Assembly (NCBI GenBank): GCA_029215795.1 | Contig: JARDYH010000001.1 | Span: 115,718,533 to 115,782,532, forward strand | Direction of reading: 5' to 3' | Source: Anniella stebbinsi | Taxonomy: Eukaryota > Chordata > Lepidosauria > Squamata > Anniellidae | Length of the DNA stretch: 64,000 bases | Shown here: one piece after another, positions 1-11,335 of the stretch | Layout of the letters: each line of letters opens with the position of its first letter | Numbering within the stretch: the stretch's first letter is position 1 | Notes under the pieces: model-generated | The model's database searches: none | What the model saw: the letters and a program-made list of their open reading frames with translations, nothing else | What the model was told of the DNA's origin: nothing | Position numbers and translations under genes: made by a program

Positions 1-1676
1 CAGTCAGAACCCTGGCAGTCACTCTATGAACTCAAGCCATGCTGAAAAAAACAACCCCCTTCCCTCAATTTCACAGGACTGTGGGTGAGCCAGAAAAGGA
101 GGGCACATTTTTGGTAATCTGGGGGATTGAAATTCTAACATATTTCATATGGGTATTCAGGAGGGGGACTCTTACATTGTTTTTTAAATACGTTGGACCA
201 CGGTGATTTCATTCATTTTCCTTTTATTTTGACTTAAATAGTTCTTATATGGAGACATACAATATGGACCAGTCCTTCCTTAGAAGATCTAGTTGTGCTT
301 GCCACAAAAAATAGCTATACCTTAAAATGTTATGCTTAACACTGAAACAACGTTTGTATAGAGTCTACAGATAGTACTGAATAATCAAATTGATTATTGA
401 TCAAATATATTGATCAAATATATTAAAGCTAGGGGAAATATTTTCAACAAGAGTTAGCATTTGTTAAATATATTTAAAATTTTATTATAGCTTTTTACTT
501 AACATAATAGTTTTTAGAGGTCATTCATATGTAATTATTTGTTTTGTTTGAGAACTCTGTAATTTGAATGTGGATAATGGTAACCCAATTATGTTCTACC
601 TACATTGTAACTTATCCTATGGAAGGTTTATACTGGAATAATACTCATAAGGGAAGAGAATTTTAATTAGGGATTTTTGTTGGAGTAAGTCAGATCACTG
701 AAAGCCCTGGCATTCAGCTAGCTCAGGGTGTCTCTTTGCTGTTAGGGATTAGATTTATAGTAGATTAGTGTCTTAGAAAGTGACTTGGAAGTAATTTATT
801 GAATTGCTCAGGAAAGCTGATAATAATAAGCCCTTTCACATCTGAGCACTTGTACAAATGAAACAAGTGTAAGGCTAGAACATAGTCATCTGATGTGTAC
901 ATGTGCATAAATGTGTTTGTCATTAATTTATTTGGTCACTTCATGCTACATCCTAAAGAATCAACAAAGGTGTACTTTACTAAACAAGGCAGAGTTTAGT
1001 GATGTAGGGTTGTATTGTTCTTGCACACATGGTATAATATTATGATCCATGCATGCAGTCCTCCATTCATTTAATTCTGTGATGGAATAGAATAGATTGT
1101 AATTATGGCTATGGTGACCTATAGCTCAGAATGGGTCTGAGTTTAAAAATAAACTAATGCTTAAATAATAAGTTAAAACATGTCTGGGAGTTCCACTGAA
1201 GTGGAAGTAGTATGTATCTGATCTTGTTTGTAGTTGAATGCCCTTTAGGCTAGTCTTAAATATGATCCAAGAAACTCGATCAGAAACAAGCATCAGTTAG
1301 CAGATATGCACTGATACTGTTCTTTATTTTCAGTATGAGGTTCAATTAAGAACTTCTAGGGAGAAACATTAGAACACTTCATGCATAACATTTTTAAGTA
1401 TACATATTAGATTTTTTGGATGTACATCTAACATCTGAAATGTGAATGCAATACATATGATTGTAAATATGTGCATCATCCATGTACACTAGTTAGGAAG
1501 CCATGACTGACTGCAGTTTTATGTTGTGTGATTGTACACTCACTGGAAAACTAGGCTTTGGCTCTGTAATGTGTTAACTCAAATCTTCTATTTGGAATTA
1601 GACATTGGTTGCCTGCATTTTTCAACTTAAATTTTAATTTAGAAGCACACTGTTGTCTTAAAAATAGCATGATAAG

Positions 1677-2317
1677 TAGGGGTGTGCATTGGATTGGGTC
1701 CGATCCACGATCCGGAGCCAATCTGACCGAAATCGGATAAAATTATCTGATTCTGCTATTGGCTTCTGGATCGTCCAATCTGATCCGAACCGGTCCAAAA
1801 GGACCCGATCCGGTTCGGATAAGATCAGAGGATCGGACCTCCTCCTCCCCCTCGTGCTCCTTACCTGCCGGGGCCGTCCGCTGGCGTCCGCTGCCCCCTT
1901 CTACTGAGAAACAGGCTTTGCGGCCTGCCTCTCAGTAGCGCGCCGGGTGATGACATCATCACCCGGCGTTCTGCTGAGAACTAGGCCATGAAGCCTGTTT
2001 CTCAGTAGATCGGAGCAGCGGACGGCCCCGGCAGGTAAGGAGCATGGGGGGGGGAGGGACAGGGAAGGGGAGTTAGGCCCCCACTCACCCACCACCATGT
2101 TTTCCGTATAGGCTTGCATTGGGGAAAGCTTTCTTTCCCCCAATGCAAGCCTATGGCGAAAACACCAAAAATGGTGACCGATCCAAAAATCGGATGTCTG
2201 ATTTTCAGATCAGGTCTGATCCGAGGGACCTCCGATTTTGTCTGAACCAATACAGGACAACATCGGAAGTCCTGATCCAGGTCCCGATCCGATCCGGGGG
2301 ATCCGTGCACATCCCTA
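1677..2317. mobile_element. hAT-like foldback MITE with 8-bp TSD
   Basis: The 641-bp element has termini TAGGGGTGTGCA and TGCACATCCCTA, which are inverted repeats. It is flanked by an exact 8-bp direct repeat ATGATAAG (1669-1676 and 2318-2325), the target duplication length of the hAT superfamily. Inner arms continue the symmetry: a GC-rich arm around 1855-1905 is the reverse complement of sequence around 2000-2050, centred on 13-bp perfect arms at 1941-1953 and 1956-1968. It encodes no transposase, so it is non-autonomous. Confidence 0.88.
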
Positions 2318-3634
2318 ATGATAAGCAACTGGTGAAAATAGTTCTTGAAACCAAGGCAGGCAGTTCTTTTACTTAATATATTTGTAGCTCATTTAGTTAG
2401 AATGTTTTTCATTGGAATAAAGTTTTAGTAGAGCACATAAATAACAACGGGTAAAAAAATGATGTTCATGACTGAAATATCAAAAATACAAATTAGAAAA
2501 GGTTATTTAAGTGCTTCCTAATTTTGGTATAAACCATCTCTGAGCTCACTATTGCATTTCAGCTTTTTTAAAATAAGTTTTATTTCAGTGTCAATCCTTT
2601 AGTCTTTGCTAACTTTAACAGGAGATCCTAAAGTTGTTTACAGGCAATTAGCCTTAGCATGAGCTTTGTTTAGAAACCAGACATTCTTATTAGAACCATT
2701 GAATTTCTTCACTTTAAAGATAATGAAAGAGTTGATAAATGTTGCTTGAAATAGTGCTTAAAACTGAAGGATGAGTCTCCATCTTATGTAAATCCAATCC
2801 TGTCTCTAAGCAAATAACTGTTGGGTTATATGTTTGGATTCATTCAAGTTCATTTAATGCCATGTCTCTCTTATTTTATTGGGAATTCATAACAAGGTAA
2901 ATTACCAACAGTAAACAGATTAGTATATAACTTGTCACTGGAAAATAAAGCTACAATTGATGCCAGTGCCATTAATTATCTAAGTCAATTTGGTCAAGTC
3001 TAAATTGCAGTTCTACAGATTTATTAAACTCTGGTTTCACTCTGGCACCGTGAAATCTTACATTATTTCTCATCTAGTGGCTTTGGATCTGATTATGCTC
3101 TCTTTGTTTTGAAGAAGGTATATTTAAATTTAGCCTGAAGAAGATCTAGCTTCTAATACCTTTCAGCCACTTCCAGCTTGGTAGCCTTGGACAAACTATC
3201 CAACATATGATCTATTGTGGGCTGGCAGTGGAACATAAGATTTACTGAAAAAGTTGTAAGGAGGACAGATTCTGTCCTTGTTCTGATGGTTTTCATTTGG
3301 GTCTCTGTATAGATGCTACATATATCCGTATCAGTGCACAACCCACTGTGCTAGCTTGGGGGGGGGGGGAGGCTTGAGATAAGCCAATGACAGCTCTTAA
3401 CACAATATTTTAAACGAATTATGTCTTCCAAGCACCAGAAAAATATGCTCTTCGAAAGGAGATTAAATGCTAGAGACTGTGTTTATTTTGCCTTTCATAA
3501 GATGCTGTTTTAGCTGAAGCAGCACTAACTTGTGTTGTGTGTCTGTAGCTGAAACAGCCACATGAGATTGGGGGGATACCTCTAGATGTGCACTTTTCCC
3601 CGTGGTGGCTTCGGAGTGACGGCAAGTGATCTAT

Positions 3635-3988
3635 GGTCCCCTCTACAAGGATTCGCTTTTGCGCCTGGTTAGGCGATTATGCGCATAATCACAGAAGCGC
3701 ATTTACGCCTAATCCCTCTGCACGAGAGGCGGCGAGAGGCGGAGAAGCGCATTAACAGATGTCCAAAATGTGCTTTACAAGTAGTTAATGCGCATAAGCG
3801 CTTATTCACACAGTCAAAATGCGCTTTAACGGACGGAGCAAAATAAAACTTGCTATTTAACGCGCATTCGATAATGCGCATAATCGGGGAGATAACGCGC
3901 CTCTACGCCCGATTTGCGCTCCGTTCTTGTAGAGGTAATTTTTTTAATGCGCCTTGAAAGAGCTTTAAATGCCTCTTGTAGAGGCACC
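3635..3988 (-). mobile_element. MITE family A copy 1, nested
   Basis: The 354-bp element has inverted ends GGTCCCCTCTACAAG and CTTGTAGAGGCACC. It is flanked by the 4-bp repeat CTAT (3631-3634 and 3989-3992). It contains many AATGCGCAT-like words and aligns over its whole length, in reverse orientation, with 53980-54334. It interrupts the family B MITE, so it is the younger of the two. Superfamily is not resolved. Confidence 0.82.
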
Positions 3989-4499
3989 CTATATGACGCA
4001 GCCACCACTCCAAAGCCATCCAGAGGCAAATCCCCAAAGCTCCACTTCAAAAAAGTCGGGCACTTACCTTGACGTTTCTGGCTTGCAGCAAGGCGAAGAC
4101 AGCACCTGCTGTCTGTCGCCTTGCTTCAGAGCTGCTGCAGAGGTATGCCATAGTTGATGGTGACCCTGATTGGTAGCCATAGGCTGGGCAGGGAAGGGAG
4201 TGGACTAGCGAGCTAAAGGATCGCTGGACCACCTTGCCTCTGCAGATCATTCTTTAAAAAAAGATCAACATAAATAAATGGAGGGTGGATGTTCAGAGCC
4301 TGAGTGCCCCATTCCTCCCCTCCCCCCATTTATTTCCTCATTTGCTGGACAGGGAAGGGGGTGGACTGCCTCCCTCCTGTTTTTATTTTTATTTTCTCCC
4401 ATTTGGCTCTCATCCCTCTGGTTGCCCTGTTCCTCAATCTCCCCACCCCCCTTTTTTATTTTTTCCTGGTTTTCCCCCTCGGCTCTCCTCCCTCTGGCT

Positions 4500-4604
4500 G
4501 ACCCGTTCCTTTCCCCCTCCCTTTTTATTTTTTTATCTGTAAATGTGAAGCTTCTCATCTACAGATAAAAAAATATAAAACTGGGGGAGGAGAGGAACGG
4601 GGCA
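4500..4604. repeat. imperfect hairpin inside family B MITE
   Basis: An arm from about 4500 (CCGTTCCTTTCCCCCTCCC, then TTTTTATCTGTA) is complementary to the sequence ending near 4604 (TACAGATAAAAA, then GGGGGAGGAGAGGAACGG). The turn is at GAAGCTTC near 4547-4554. Arms are about 45-50 nt with a few mismatches. Confidence 0.7.
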
Positions 4605-4848
4605 GCCAGAGGGTGGTCAGAGGGAAGAGAGCCAGGTTTGAGCACCTCGCATCCCCTCTATTCCTCCCCCTCTTGCTGTGCCTGGTACAGTGGTGGTGGC
4701 TGCAACTCCGCACTCGTGCTCCTTCCCATGCAGATGCCAGGAGGGGGCGCAAATGTGGAAGCCCGAAGCCTTGCGACACTGAGGCGCTGCCATCAAGACA
4801 AGCCCCTGGTTGTCCATTTTACTAAACTTCATTATGTTTTGTTTGGGC

Positions 4849-4966
4849 CAGAGTAGGATATGCCACTTTAAGACAGTTTGAAAAGTGTATATTGAGTGTG
4901 TCCTGGGCCCCAACAGATGTCACTACTGTTAGAAACCATTTTAAAGCAAAAGTGTAGAACCTGCCC
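4849..4966. mobile_element. short MITE, degraded copy
   Basis: This stretch shares TCCTGGGCCCCAACAG and TTTTAAAGCAAAAGTGTAGA with the better preserved element at 6711-6846. Its ends GGGCCAGAGTAGG and CCTGCCCTGG are only weakly inverted. No clear target duplication was seen. Confidence 0.55.
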
Positions 4967-5355
4967 TGGTCTTGAGATGTTTACTTCAGATTATTACAGT
5001 GCTGGCTGCTCCTGCATTTAAGATTGCTGGTCCTTTCATCTTCTGCTGATTTCCATGAAGAAAACAATACCCCCATGGTATACCATGATGACTTTTGGAA
5101 AATAAAGTTCTGACCATCTCTCTTTTTTCATATATGTCCCAATAATCTCCATGTTGAACAGGATACAATACTAATTTATCATGTATTCATGTTCACCCTC
5201 ACCTTCTTCCATTGAAGTTTGTTGATTTCTCTGAAGACAGAGCAAAATAGTATCACTTCAGTCTGGTTGTGTTGCTTCCTGAGGTTCAGTGGACTTTCCG
5301 CTGAAGCCAACAGAAATGAAGCCATTCCAGAATGAAGCTTTGTTAGCAATCCATG

Positions 5356-6695
5356 AAACCCAGTGGTGGGTCCTCCGATAAGAGTCTGGGCATCTATAAC
5401 TGCTATGTGTGCAATATCTCAAAATGCTACATTCATGTGAGAACTCTCTTTACATATCGTATAAAAAATCTGCATGCTAGAAGGACATATATAGTTTAAC
5501 AATGAATTTTGTTAATTCCACCCTGGATATAAAGCATTCCTAATTCAACAATTTGTTGAATACACTAAATAGTGCAATCATTAATAAAAGTAAAACTAGT
5601 GGTGTTAATGACTGTTGAATACACAACACTTTCATTATATCCACAAAATGAGTATTCTAAACAGTTGAACACATAGAGGAACTTGTTAAACAAATAATAA
5701 TCAGCATGTGGAATACACAAAGTAATGTGTCCACAATACAATACACATACACAAATGGTAATACCGGTTTGTCCTAAACCGTTTCTGATTCCTTCCTCAG
5801 TGGCTGTGTATCTGATCTTCAAAAACACACATAAATAACAATTTAACAATGATGATTTAACAAAAAGTTTTGAAAGAACTTGATATCCAAATATTAGAAT
5901 ATAACATAACAGTGTTGAATATCCTTTAATCCACTCTTCATTTGGAGTATCAAACTTTGATCCCCATTGTGGACTGGACACCAGGTTGAATCTAGAACAA
6001 ATATGGTTGAACATATTTACATTATGCAAGCTAGTGTACCATAAATTCGTACAAGGTATTGGCATTATTGCCTGATAATCATGAAAGAATCCATTATACA
6101 TTGAATATTCAAGTTAAACCTTAGATCACAAGCATCAATCTACAAGCACATTAATTACTTACTAAAACATTACTCCCTAGTTTTTAATAATATGAGGAAA
6201 TTTTTACCAAAATATGTATAACTACGTGTTCTTGGTGTCCAATAAACATCAATGAGTCTACCTCGATGGAGAGAAGCCTGGTCATAGCAAAATGAACTCC
6301 TTATATATGTGTGGAAATCTGTGAGTTAACACCTGAAAGTGATTCCCCAGCTCAAATTGAAGGAGCCACATGAGGACCCAATCAAAATTCGTAGTCAGAA
6401 TGCCAGATCAAATTTCCAGGTCATCAATTGTAATGCTGTTGAAATTGGCAGATATCCTAATTAACGAATGACTCTTGAGAAACATCATTTAAAGAAAAAG
6501 GATTTAAAGAAAAACAGACAAGTCCAGTTTGTCATTTAGACCTATAGAACTGAGGGATTTCAGCAGAATTTTTATACGATATGTAGAGTTCTCACATGAA
6601 TGTAGCATTTTGAGATATTGCACACATAGCAGTTAAAGACTCCCACCAAGGGGTTTCTTGTTCTAGTGTGAGGACCGCCTTTTTTGCGTTTTTGT
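5356..6695. mobile_element. insertion with long inverted repeats and 15-bp TSD; Penelope-like candidate
   Basis: The exact 15-bp direct repeat TGTTAGCAATCCATG occurs at 5341-5355 and 6696-6710, marking a 1.34-kb insertion. Inside are inverted arms: 5398-5472 (AACTGCTATGTGTGCAATAT...) pairs with 6562-6634 with a 4-nt gap, and the outer GAAACCCAGTGGTGGG (5355-5370) pairs with 6642-6657. About 38 extra bases, T-rich, lie between the right arm and the right direct repeat. Target duplications of this length suggest retrotransposition. Inverted partial copies are known for Penelope-like elements, and a hammerhead-like motif lies at 5741-5811. The 178-codon open frame on the minus strand inside matches nothing I recognise. 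The class is an inference. Confidence 0.55.
5741..5811 (-). other. hammerhead-ribozyme-like motif (weak candidate)
   Basis: Read on the minus strand, an outer stem ATACACA/TGTGTAT encloses CTGAGGA (5794-5800) and GAAA (5782-5785). A 6-bp hairpin CGGTTT/AAACCG with a 5-nt loop follows, then GTA. This is the order of a hammerhead core. Against it, stem II (AGGAATCA) barely pairs, the inner part of stem I is unpaired, and there is one extra G before the would-be cleavage triplet. It may be a decayed ribozyme or chance. Confidence 0.25.
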
Positions 6696-6710
6696 TGTTA
6701 GCAATCCATG

Positions 6711-6846
6711 GCAGGATCTACACTGCTTTAAAGCACTTTAAAGTGGTTTATAACAGTACTGAGAACTGTTGGGGCCCAGGACACACTCCAAAAACAGTTG
6801 TCACTACTGTTATAAATTGCTTTAAAGCAGTAGTGTAGATCTGCCC
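6711..6846. mobile_element. short MITE with CATG direct repeat
   Basis: The 136-bp element has inverted ends: GCAGGATCTACACTGCTTTA and its partner TAAAGCAGTAGTGTAGATCTGC. It is flanked by CATG (6707-6710 and 6847-6850). It sits directly on the right border of the preceding insertion. A degraded relative is at 4849-4966. Confidence 0.75.
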
Positions 6847-7337
6847 CATGTTTCAGATGAGCACAGACTTTGTCTCTTGCAAATAGTGTCTTTCAGTCTC
6901 ATTTCTGAAAACACTAATTATGAACAGGGGCACGGAGAGGCGGGGAGTGTGACTGAGTGACTTACAGGTCCACCTTCTATTCCTTTTATGTGATTTGGCA
7001 GGGGGACTGAGTTCTATTGAGCATTTCATAACAAAAAAAATCACTGTCTCATATTTCTTTCAGTAGACTGTAGCAGCTTAGAGTAGAAGGAGGTGAAATG
7101 ATAGGTTCATTCTTATTAAGTGGGGTGGGGTGTCTTGGCTTCAAATGTTGTTCATTTAATTTTATTCCCCCAAAACTATCCTTCCTGCTGCAAGTCAGAC
7201 CTTTTCTCAGATTTTTTCCTGCAGCTTCTTAGATTTCTCAGGCTTTCTCTGTTGTCTCTATGTATAAGCAACTCAGTGGAGAATTAAATACTGAAATTAC
7301 ATAATTTGAATTTAGTCCTTTTATCCGTCCATTTTTC

Positions 7338-7357
7338 GTGTGTGTGTGTGTGTGTGT
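7338..7357. repeat. (GT)n microsatellite
   Basis: About ten uninterrupted GT units. Confidence 0.95.
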
Positions 7358-8308
7358 TTCATTAAGCATCATATTGTAGTACCAGTATTCCCTTATTTTA
7401 AAAGCTGCAAAAGCTGCAAATTTCTTGCCTGGGTACACCTCCGTGATGTGCTATTTTCATACAAATTGCCCAACAGAATCACAGAGGAAGGTAAGGGAAA
7501 GCAAATCCCCCCAAAGATTTGAGGATTCCCCTTCCACATGAACTACTGCATCTAACCCTACAAAACCTTGCAGGATTCTTATGGCTATCTTTATGCTTTC
7601 TGTCAATTTCAGGACATCGGTCCACAGGGAACATAGGGGATAGGTGTGTCTTCTTTTGGAAACCTTCAAAATGTCAAGGGTGCTCTTGCACAAAATCCCC
7701 TGCAGCTCTTATTCTGAAAGTTGGTAGGCTTGATCCCCACAAAGGGGGCAATTTTCAGAACAGTTAATTCTTCAATTTTCATTCATTTCTGCAAATCAGT
7801 AAAGTTAATGGCAGTTCCCTTGTTAAATAATAAAAATATAAAGATATGTAACATAAAAAACCTTGCACCTGTTTTTCTGACATTTTGCAGATCAGGTATA
7901 GCCTTCCTCAGGTTTACTATGCCTGCAACTATCATCCAATTCTGACCATAAAAAAAGTTATAGCCATTTTTTAAAATTTCTTCTCATTATAGTCAATAGA
8001 AAGCACAAAGGTCATATTTCTGAACCTTGACTTATTTGGTCCCAAATTACAGCAGATTGAATCCAAATCAGTCCAAGCTAAATCAATCTGTTTTCCAAAG
8101 CACAAAATCACAAGTCAAGTTAACCTGGGAATTGTTTCACACCTCCAGTCTGTACCATTCTTCTCCTGTTGCTAAACTTCATGTGAGCAATACAGGATTG
8201 TCTGGATGCAATCCTCTGCATACATACATGGCAGTAAATCTCACTGAAATCTGTAAAGAATGGTTTGCAAAAATCATATTGTCTAATCAACTATCCATCA
8301 ATCTAAAA

Positions 8309-8640
8309 TAGGGATGTCAGAGAACCTGCAATAGAACCAACAGATTTTTAGTGAATTTTGCCCACTTGTGAATTTGCACACATTTCTTCATTGGAACATA
8401 TGCAAAAGGTTTAAAAAATGGTCAAAAAACTGCATTTTCCCCCTTTGGCCATAGCATGACAATGCACATTTTGAGGGTTTTTCGCATTCGTGCCTATGCA
8501 AATTTGTGCACATTCGCATCTGTGTAAATTCAAAAACTGAAAAATGCCGATTCCATTGATGGGCAGATGATGGAATGAAATGCACCTGACAATCCTCAAA
8601 ACACAGATGGAATTGATTTTGCACAATTCATGCATCCCTA
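8309..8640. mobile_element. hAT-like MITE with exact 8-bp TSD
   Basis: The 332-bp element runs from TAGGGATGTCAGAG to CATGCATCCCTA. It is flanked by the exact direct repeat ATCTAAAA (8301-8308 and 8641-8648). The termini TAGGGATG/CATCCCTA are shared with the elements at 1677, 31711 and 28410. The interior is AT-rich with GCACATTCGCAT-like words and is non-coding. Confidence 0.88.
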
Positions 8641-9140
8641 ATCTAAAATTATTTCTAGGCCACCTTTAAGGTGAAACCCTTCCAAGTTTACAAGGTAAAA
8701 AAAACACAAAGTGGATAAAAAAAAATTAACAACCATAAAAACATGTTTCATTCAAATCTATAAAACAGAGATTACCAATTAAAATCAAAACTAAACATTG
8801 AAAAATTGTGGATTGATTGGGATTGTTTTTTCTGGAAGGAATGCGTCCTTATCTCTGCTTTCATACCCAGACTCTTATGCAAAACAGAACTAAGGTGCAG
8901 AAAATGTACTGAAAAATGGAGGGAGGAGGATTTGCCCCCCTACAATTCTTCAGTACCCCTCCTTAGGAGTCAAAACAAGTTGAAAGGAAGCCATTCAATT
9001 CATTCTTTTAATGTCAACCACACTTTTCACTGGGATGTATTTTTAGGTAATATGGATTAGATTAGCAAACTAAACCATATTAATTGTTGGTGTTCTGGCC
9101 ATTTTTAAAAATAAATTCCTGATCAACTACTTTGGGTGCT

Positions 9141-9235
9141 ACCAGCACAATCCTATGCATGTTTACTCAGAAGTAAGTCCCTACCACTACATTCAGTGGG
9201 GTTTACTCCTAGGTGAGCACTGCAGCCTGGGTGTT
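9141..9235 (+). repeat. short dispersed squamate repeat, AATCCTATGC type
   Basis: The segment AATCCTATGCATGTTTACTC, then AGAAGTAAGTCC and GTGGGGTTTACTCCTAGGTG, is a repeat I associate with squamate genomes. A copy in the opposite orientation lies at 17787-17876. It is probably a small inverted-repeat transposon, class uncertain. Confidence 0.6.
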
Positions 9236-9824
9236 TTAGACTGTTTGTTGGTAGGACTTTTAAAATAACTTGTAATGTAACTATGGCAATGTTATCCACA
9301 TGGGGCAGCCCCTCTCTTTTTTTAAAAAAAGCCATGGGGTTTGTTTCTTGGGCATCTATTTTTACTGCTTTGAGACAATTCATGATCATAGCAACAGTTA
9401 CTTGGTGTATAGAACCATTGTCATGTAGTGAGTTGGCTAGAAAGGTAGGTGGCCCTAATAGCTCTCTGTCTCTATGTCACTGAAGCAACTGCTTCTAAAA
9501 TCAAGCCCCAAAATATAGAAGTTGATTATTTACTTCTATGCTATCTAAAAAGAGAATGATTTGTTTCAGGATGATTGGCAGCTTTGTTCCTTGATCTTAA
9601 ACTGAAAATGCATAGTTTTATTTCAAAATTCACAGCTATTCATATATATTTGCATATGCAAATTGTATGCCAATTTCTTTCTTGTAGCTGTTGTATGGGC
9701 TCATGCTCCAAATATTTTAACTGTCCAGCAATGCCCCTGGTTATAATTTTAAAGAAATGAAAATAGAAGAAATCAATACCCAAGGGGTCCCGTGGTTCTC
9801 CCCAACCGCTACCCATAAACCTAT

Positions 9825-9904
9825 TTTATGTAAACCGCCCAGAGAGTTTCGGCTATGGGGCGGTATACAAATATAATAAAATAAATAAATAAATAAACAA
9901 ACAG
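9825..9904 (+). mobile_element. LINE 3' tail (L2-like)
   Basis: AACCGCCCAGAGAGTTTCGG, CTATGGGGCGGTATACAAAT and a (AATA)n tail form the 3' end typical of an abundant squamate LINE. The same tail appears at 60960-61065 and, on the minus strand, near 58351-58450 and 29735-29800. The 5' part is not recognisable. Confidence 0.65.
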
Positions 9905-10739
9905 GAGAGGGGGCAAAATTGCACCTCATCTAGACCTCCAAAATACCTTGATATATCCCGGAATACACATGTGTAGTACTAGGGAAGGAAGGCTTCTTCT
10001 TGGTATAACTCTGTGGAACAATGTCATGACCCGCTGGAGGAATCATCCACAGAGGAAGATGCAGAGATCTCAGAAAATCCGGGCACCTCAGATTAGTCAC
10101 TGTGACCAAACCAGAAGGAGTCAGGGCCCTCAAGGGAGATGGCTGCAATTCCTTCCCTCTGGGGGCAGGGGAAGGGTCTTACAGGAGTGTCAAGCCACCA
10201 GGCCAATAGGTCTCACATGAGAAGTGCTTGCTTGCAAATAAGGATTCCTCAGGAGAAAAATGACTCCTCATGAATTGGGGTCTGACTAGAGAGTCCTCAC
10301 ATACTGCAGCTGAGTCCTCGGTGGGGTTCAGCAGGCTTTAGTGTTAAAAGCCAGTGCTGGAAACAATGTTTTTACTAGTTCTTCTTCGTGGTCTCTGTAC
10401 ATCACACATATGGGCTCTGCGCCTGCGTGGAGCTTGTTTCAGAAACTTCTATAGCTAAGGCAGACGTTTTTGGCGGGAACCCTTCCCCCACTGTCTACTG
10501 ACTCCGTTTTCCCTCCTTTTTCCTCAGTTCTTTTTCGACCGTCTTGCTGAAAGGATGTCTTGTTGGGAACTTCTGTCTTTCTCATGAGGAGAAAGCTTTA
10601 GAGTACAAAGGTTTTTAGTTACTTTACTTTGTTTTTAGTTTTTGCACCAACCCCGTTGTTAGGGGGTTCCTCTGGGCATTACGAATCTGGCTCCTCTAAT
10701 CAGGAGTTTCATTCTGACATGGAGTTTCTCTGTCTTGCC

Positions 10740-11170
10740 ACAATCTCTGACATTGAAACCAGTTAAACCAATGGCACCTTCAGATATCACATTAAATTTC
10801 TTAGAAAGTTGTTTTCTGATGGCTATATCAACACTACACAGATCGAGTGAATTAGCTGCCTCATTATTGATGCACCCTACCTGGGCTTCCACACAGGGCT
10901 AGAACTGACAAATTTCATAAGACGCAAGAGTTGCAATGACTCGCGGAGTGGATTGTACATGCTATTAAACTGCCCCACGAGTTGAAGGGCTTGCAACTCG
11001 TTGGTCCGGTAACAGCTAAGTCGATGCGCAGTGCATCGACATCCACATCTTTAGGCAGGAGATTGTCGATCCCGGACTTATGTAATGCAGCTATTTGGTA
11101 TAAATTCTTTAACTTTACACGCTACTGCTTGGTTGTTTGTACCAGGACAAACTGCAATTTGGAGCAAGCA
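10740..11170 (+). pseudogene. tyrosine recombinase fragment of the deleted DIRS
   Basis: The + strand translation gives ESCFLMAISTLHRSSELAA, which matches the region around the first catalytic Arg of DIRS recombinases (compare ITSARHASELAAL at about 38700). Further on, the segment RRLSIPDLCNAAIWYKFF from about 11061 aligns with the C-terminal RGIPILDLCKATTW region. The usual HSTR catalytic box appears as KSMR, so the His is lost. Frame changes and missing sequence separate the two parts, and it cannot be functional. Confidence 0.72.
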
Positions 11171-11231
11171 ATTTCTTTGTCTTGTGACAGAACATTGATC
11201 TACATCTGCCCTCCACCGTGAATTGAGCTTG

Positions 11232-11335
11232 TTAATCGCCCATATGTGTGATGCACAGAGACCATGAAGAAGAAATGCAGGTTGCTTACCTGTAACCGTA
11301 GTTCTTCGAGTGGTCATCTGTGCATTCACACAACC
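11232..11335. repeat. DIRS internal complementary region (deleted copy)
   Basis: TGTGATGCACAGAGACCATG followed by AAGAAGAAATGCAGG is the reverse complement of the element's left end. TTGCTTACCTGTAACCGTAG and TCGAGTGGTCATCTGTGCAT are the reverse complement of its right end. The two are fused, as expected for the circle-junction template used by DIRS elements. Confidence 0.85.

Larger units (their letters stand above)
3572..4806. mobile_element. GC-rich MITE (family B), copy interrupted by a family A MITE
   Basis: The left part (GGTGGCTTCGGAGTGACGGC) and the part after 3989 (GACGCAGCCACCACTCCAAAGCC, shortened here) match the uninterrupted copy at 48816-49371. So do an internal GGGCAGGGAAGGGAGTGGA segment and the right end CCATCAAGACAAGCCC. 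The family A MITE at 3635-3988 splits it. The interior also contains a pyrimidine-rich stretch and a hairpin near 4500-4605. Ends are approximate, and I could not identify a target duplication. Confidence 0.65.

Noticed and set aside
390..425. Duplicated ATTGATCAAATATATT word
   Set aside because: Only two 14-16 bp copies in AT-rich DNA; too short to interpret.
4278..4568. Several 65-97 codon overlapping open frames rich in Pro, Ser and Phe
   Set aside because: They result from a long pyrimidine-rich stretch in the family B MITE and have no gene structure.
5565..6101. 178-codon minus-strand open frame
   Set aside because: No recognisable domain, composition follows the AT-rich insertion, and it lies in the Penelope-like candidate; probably chance.
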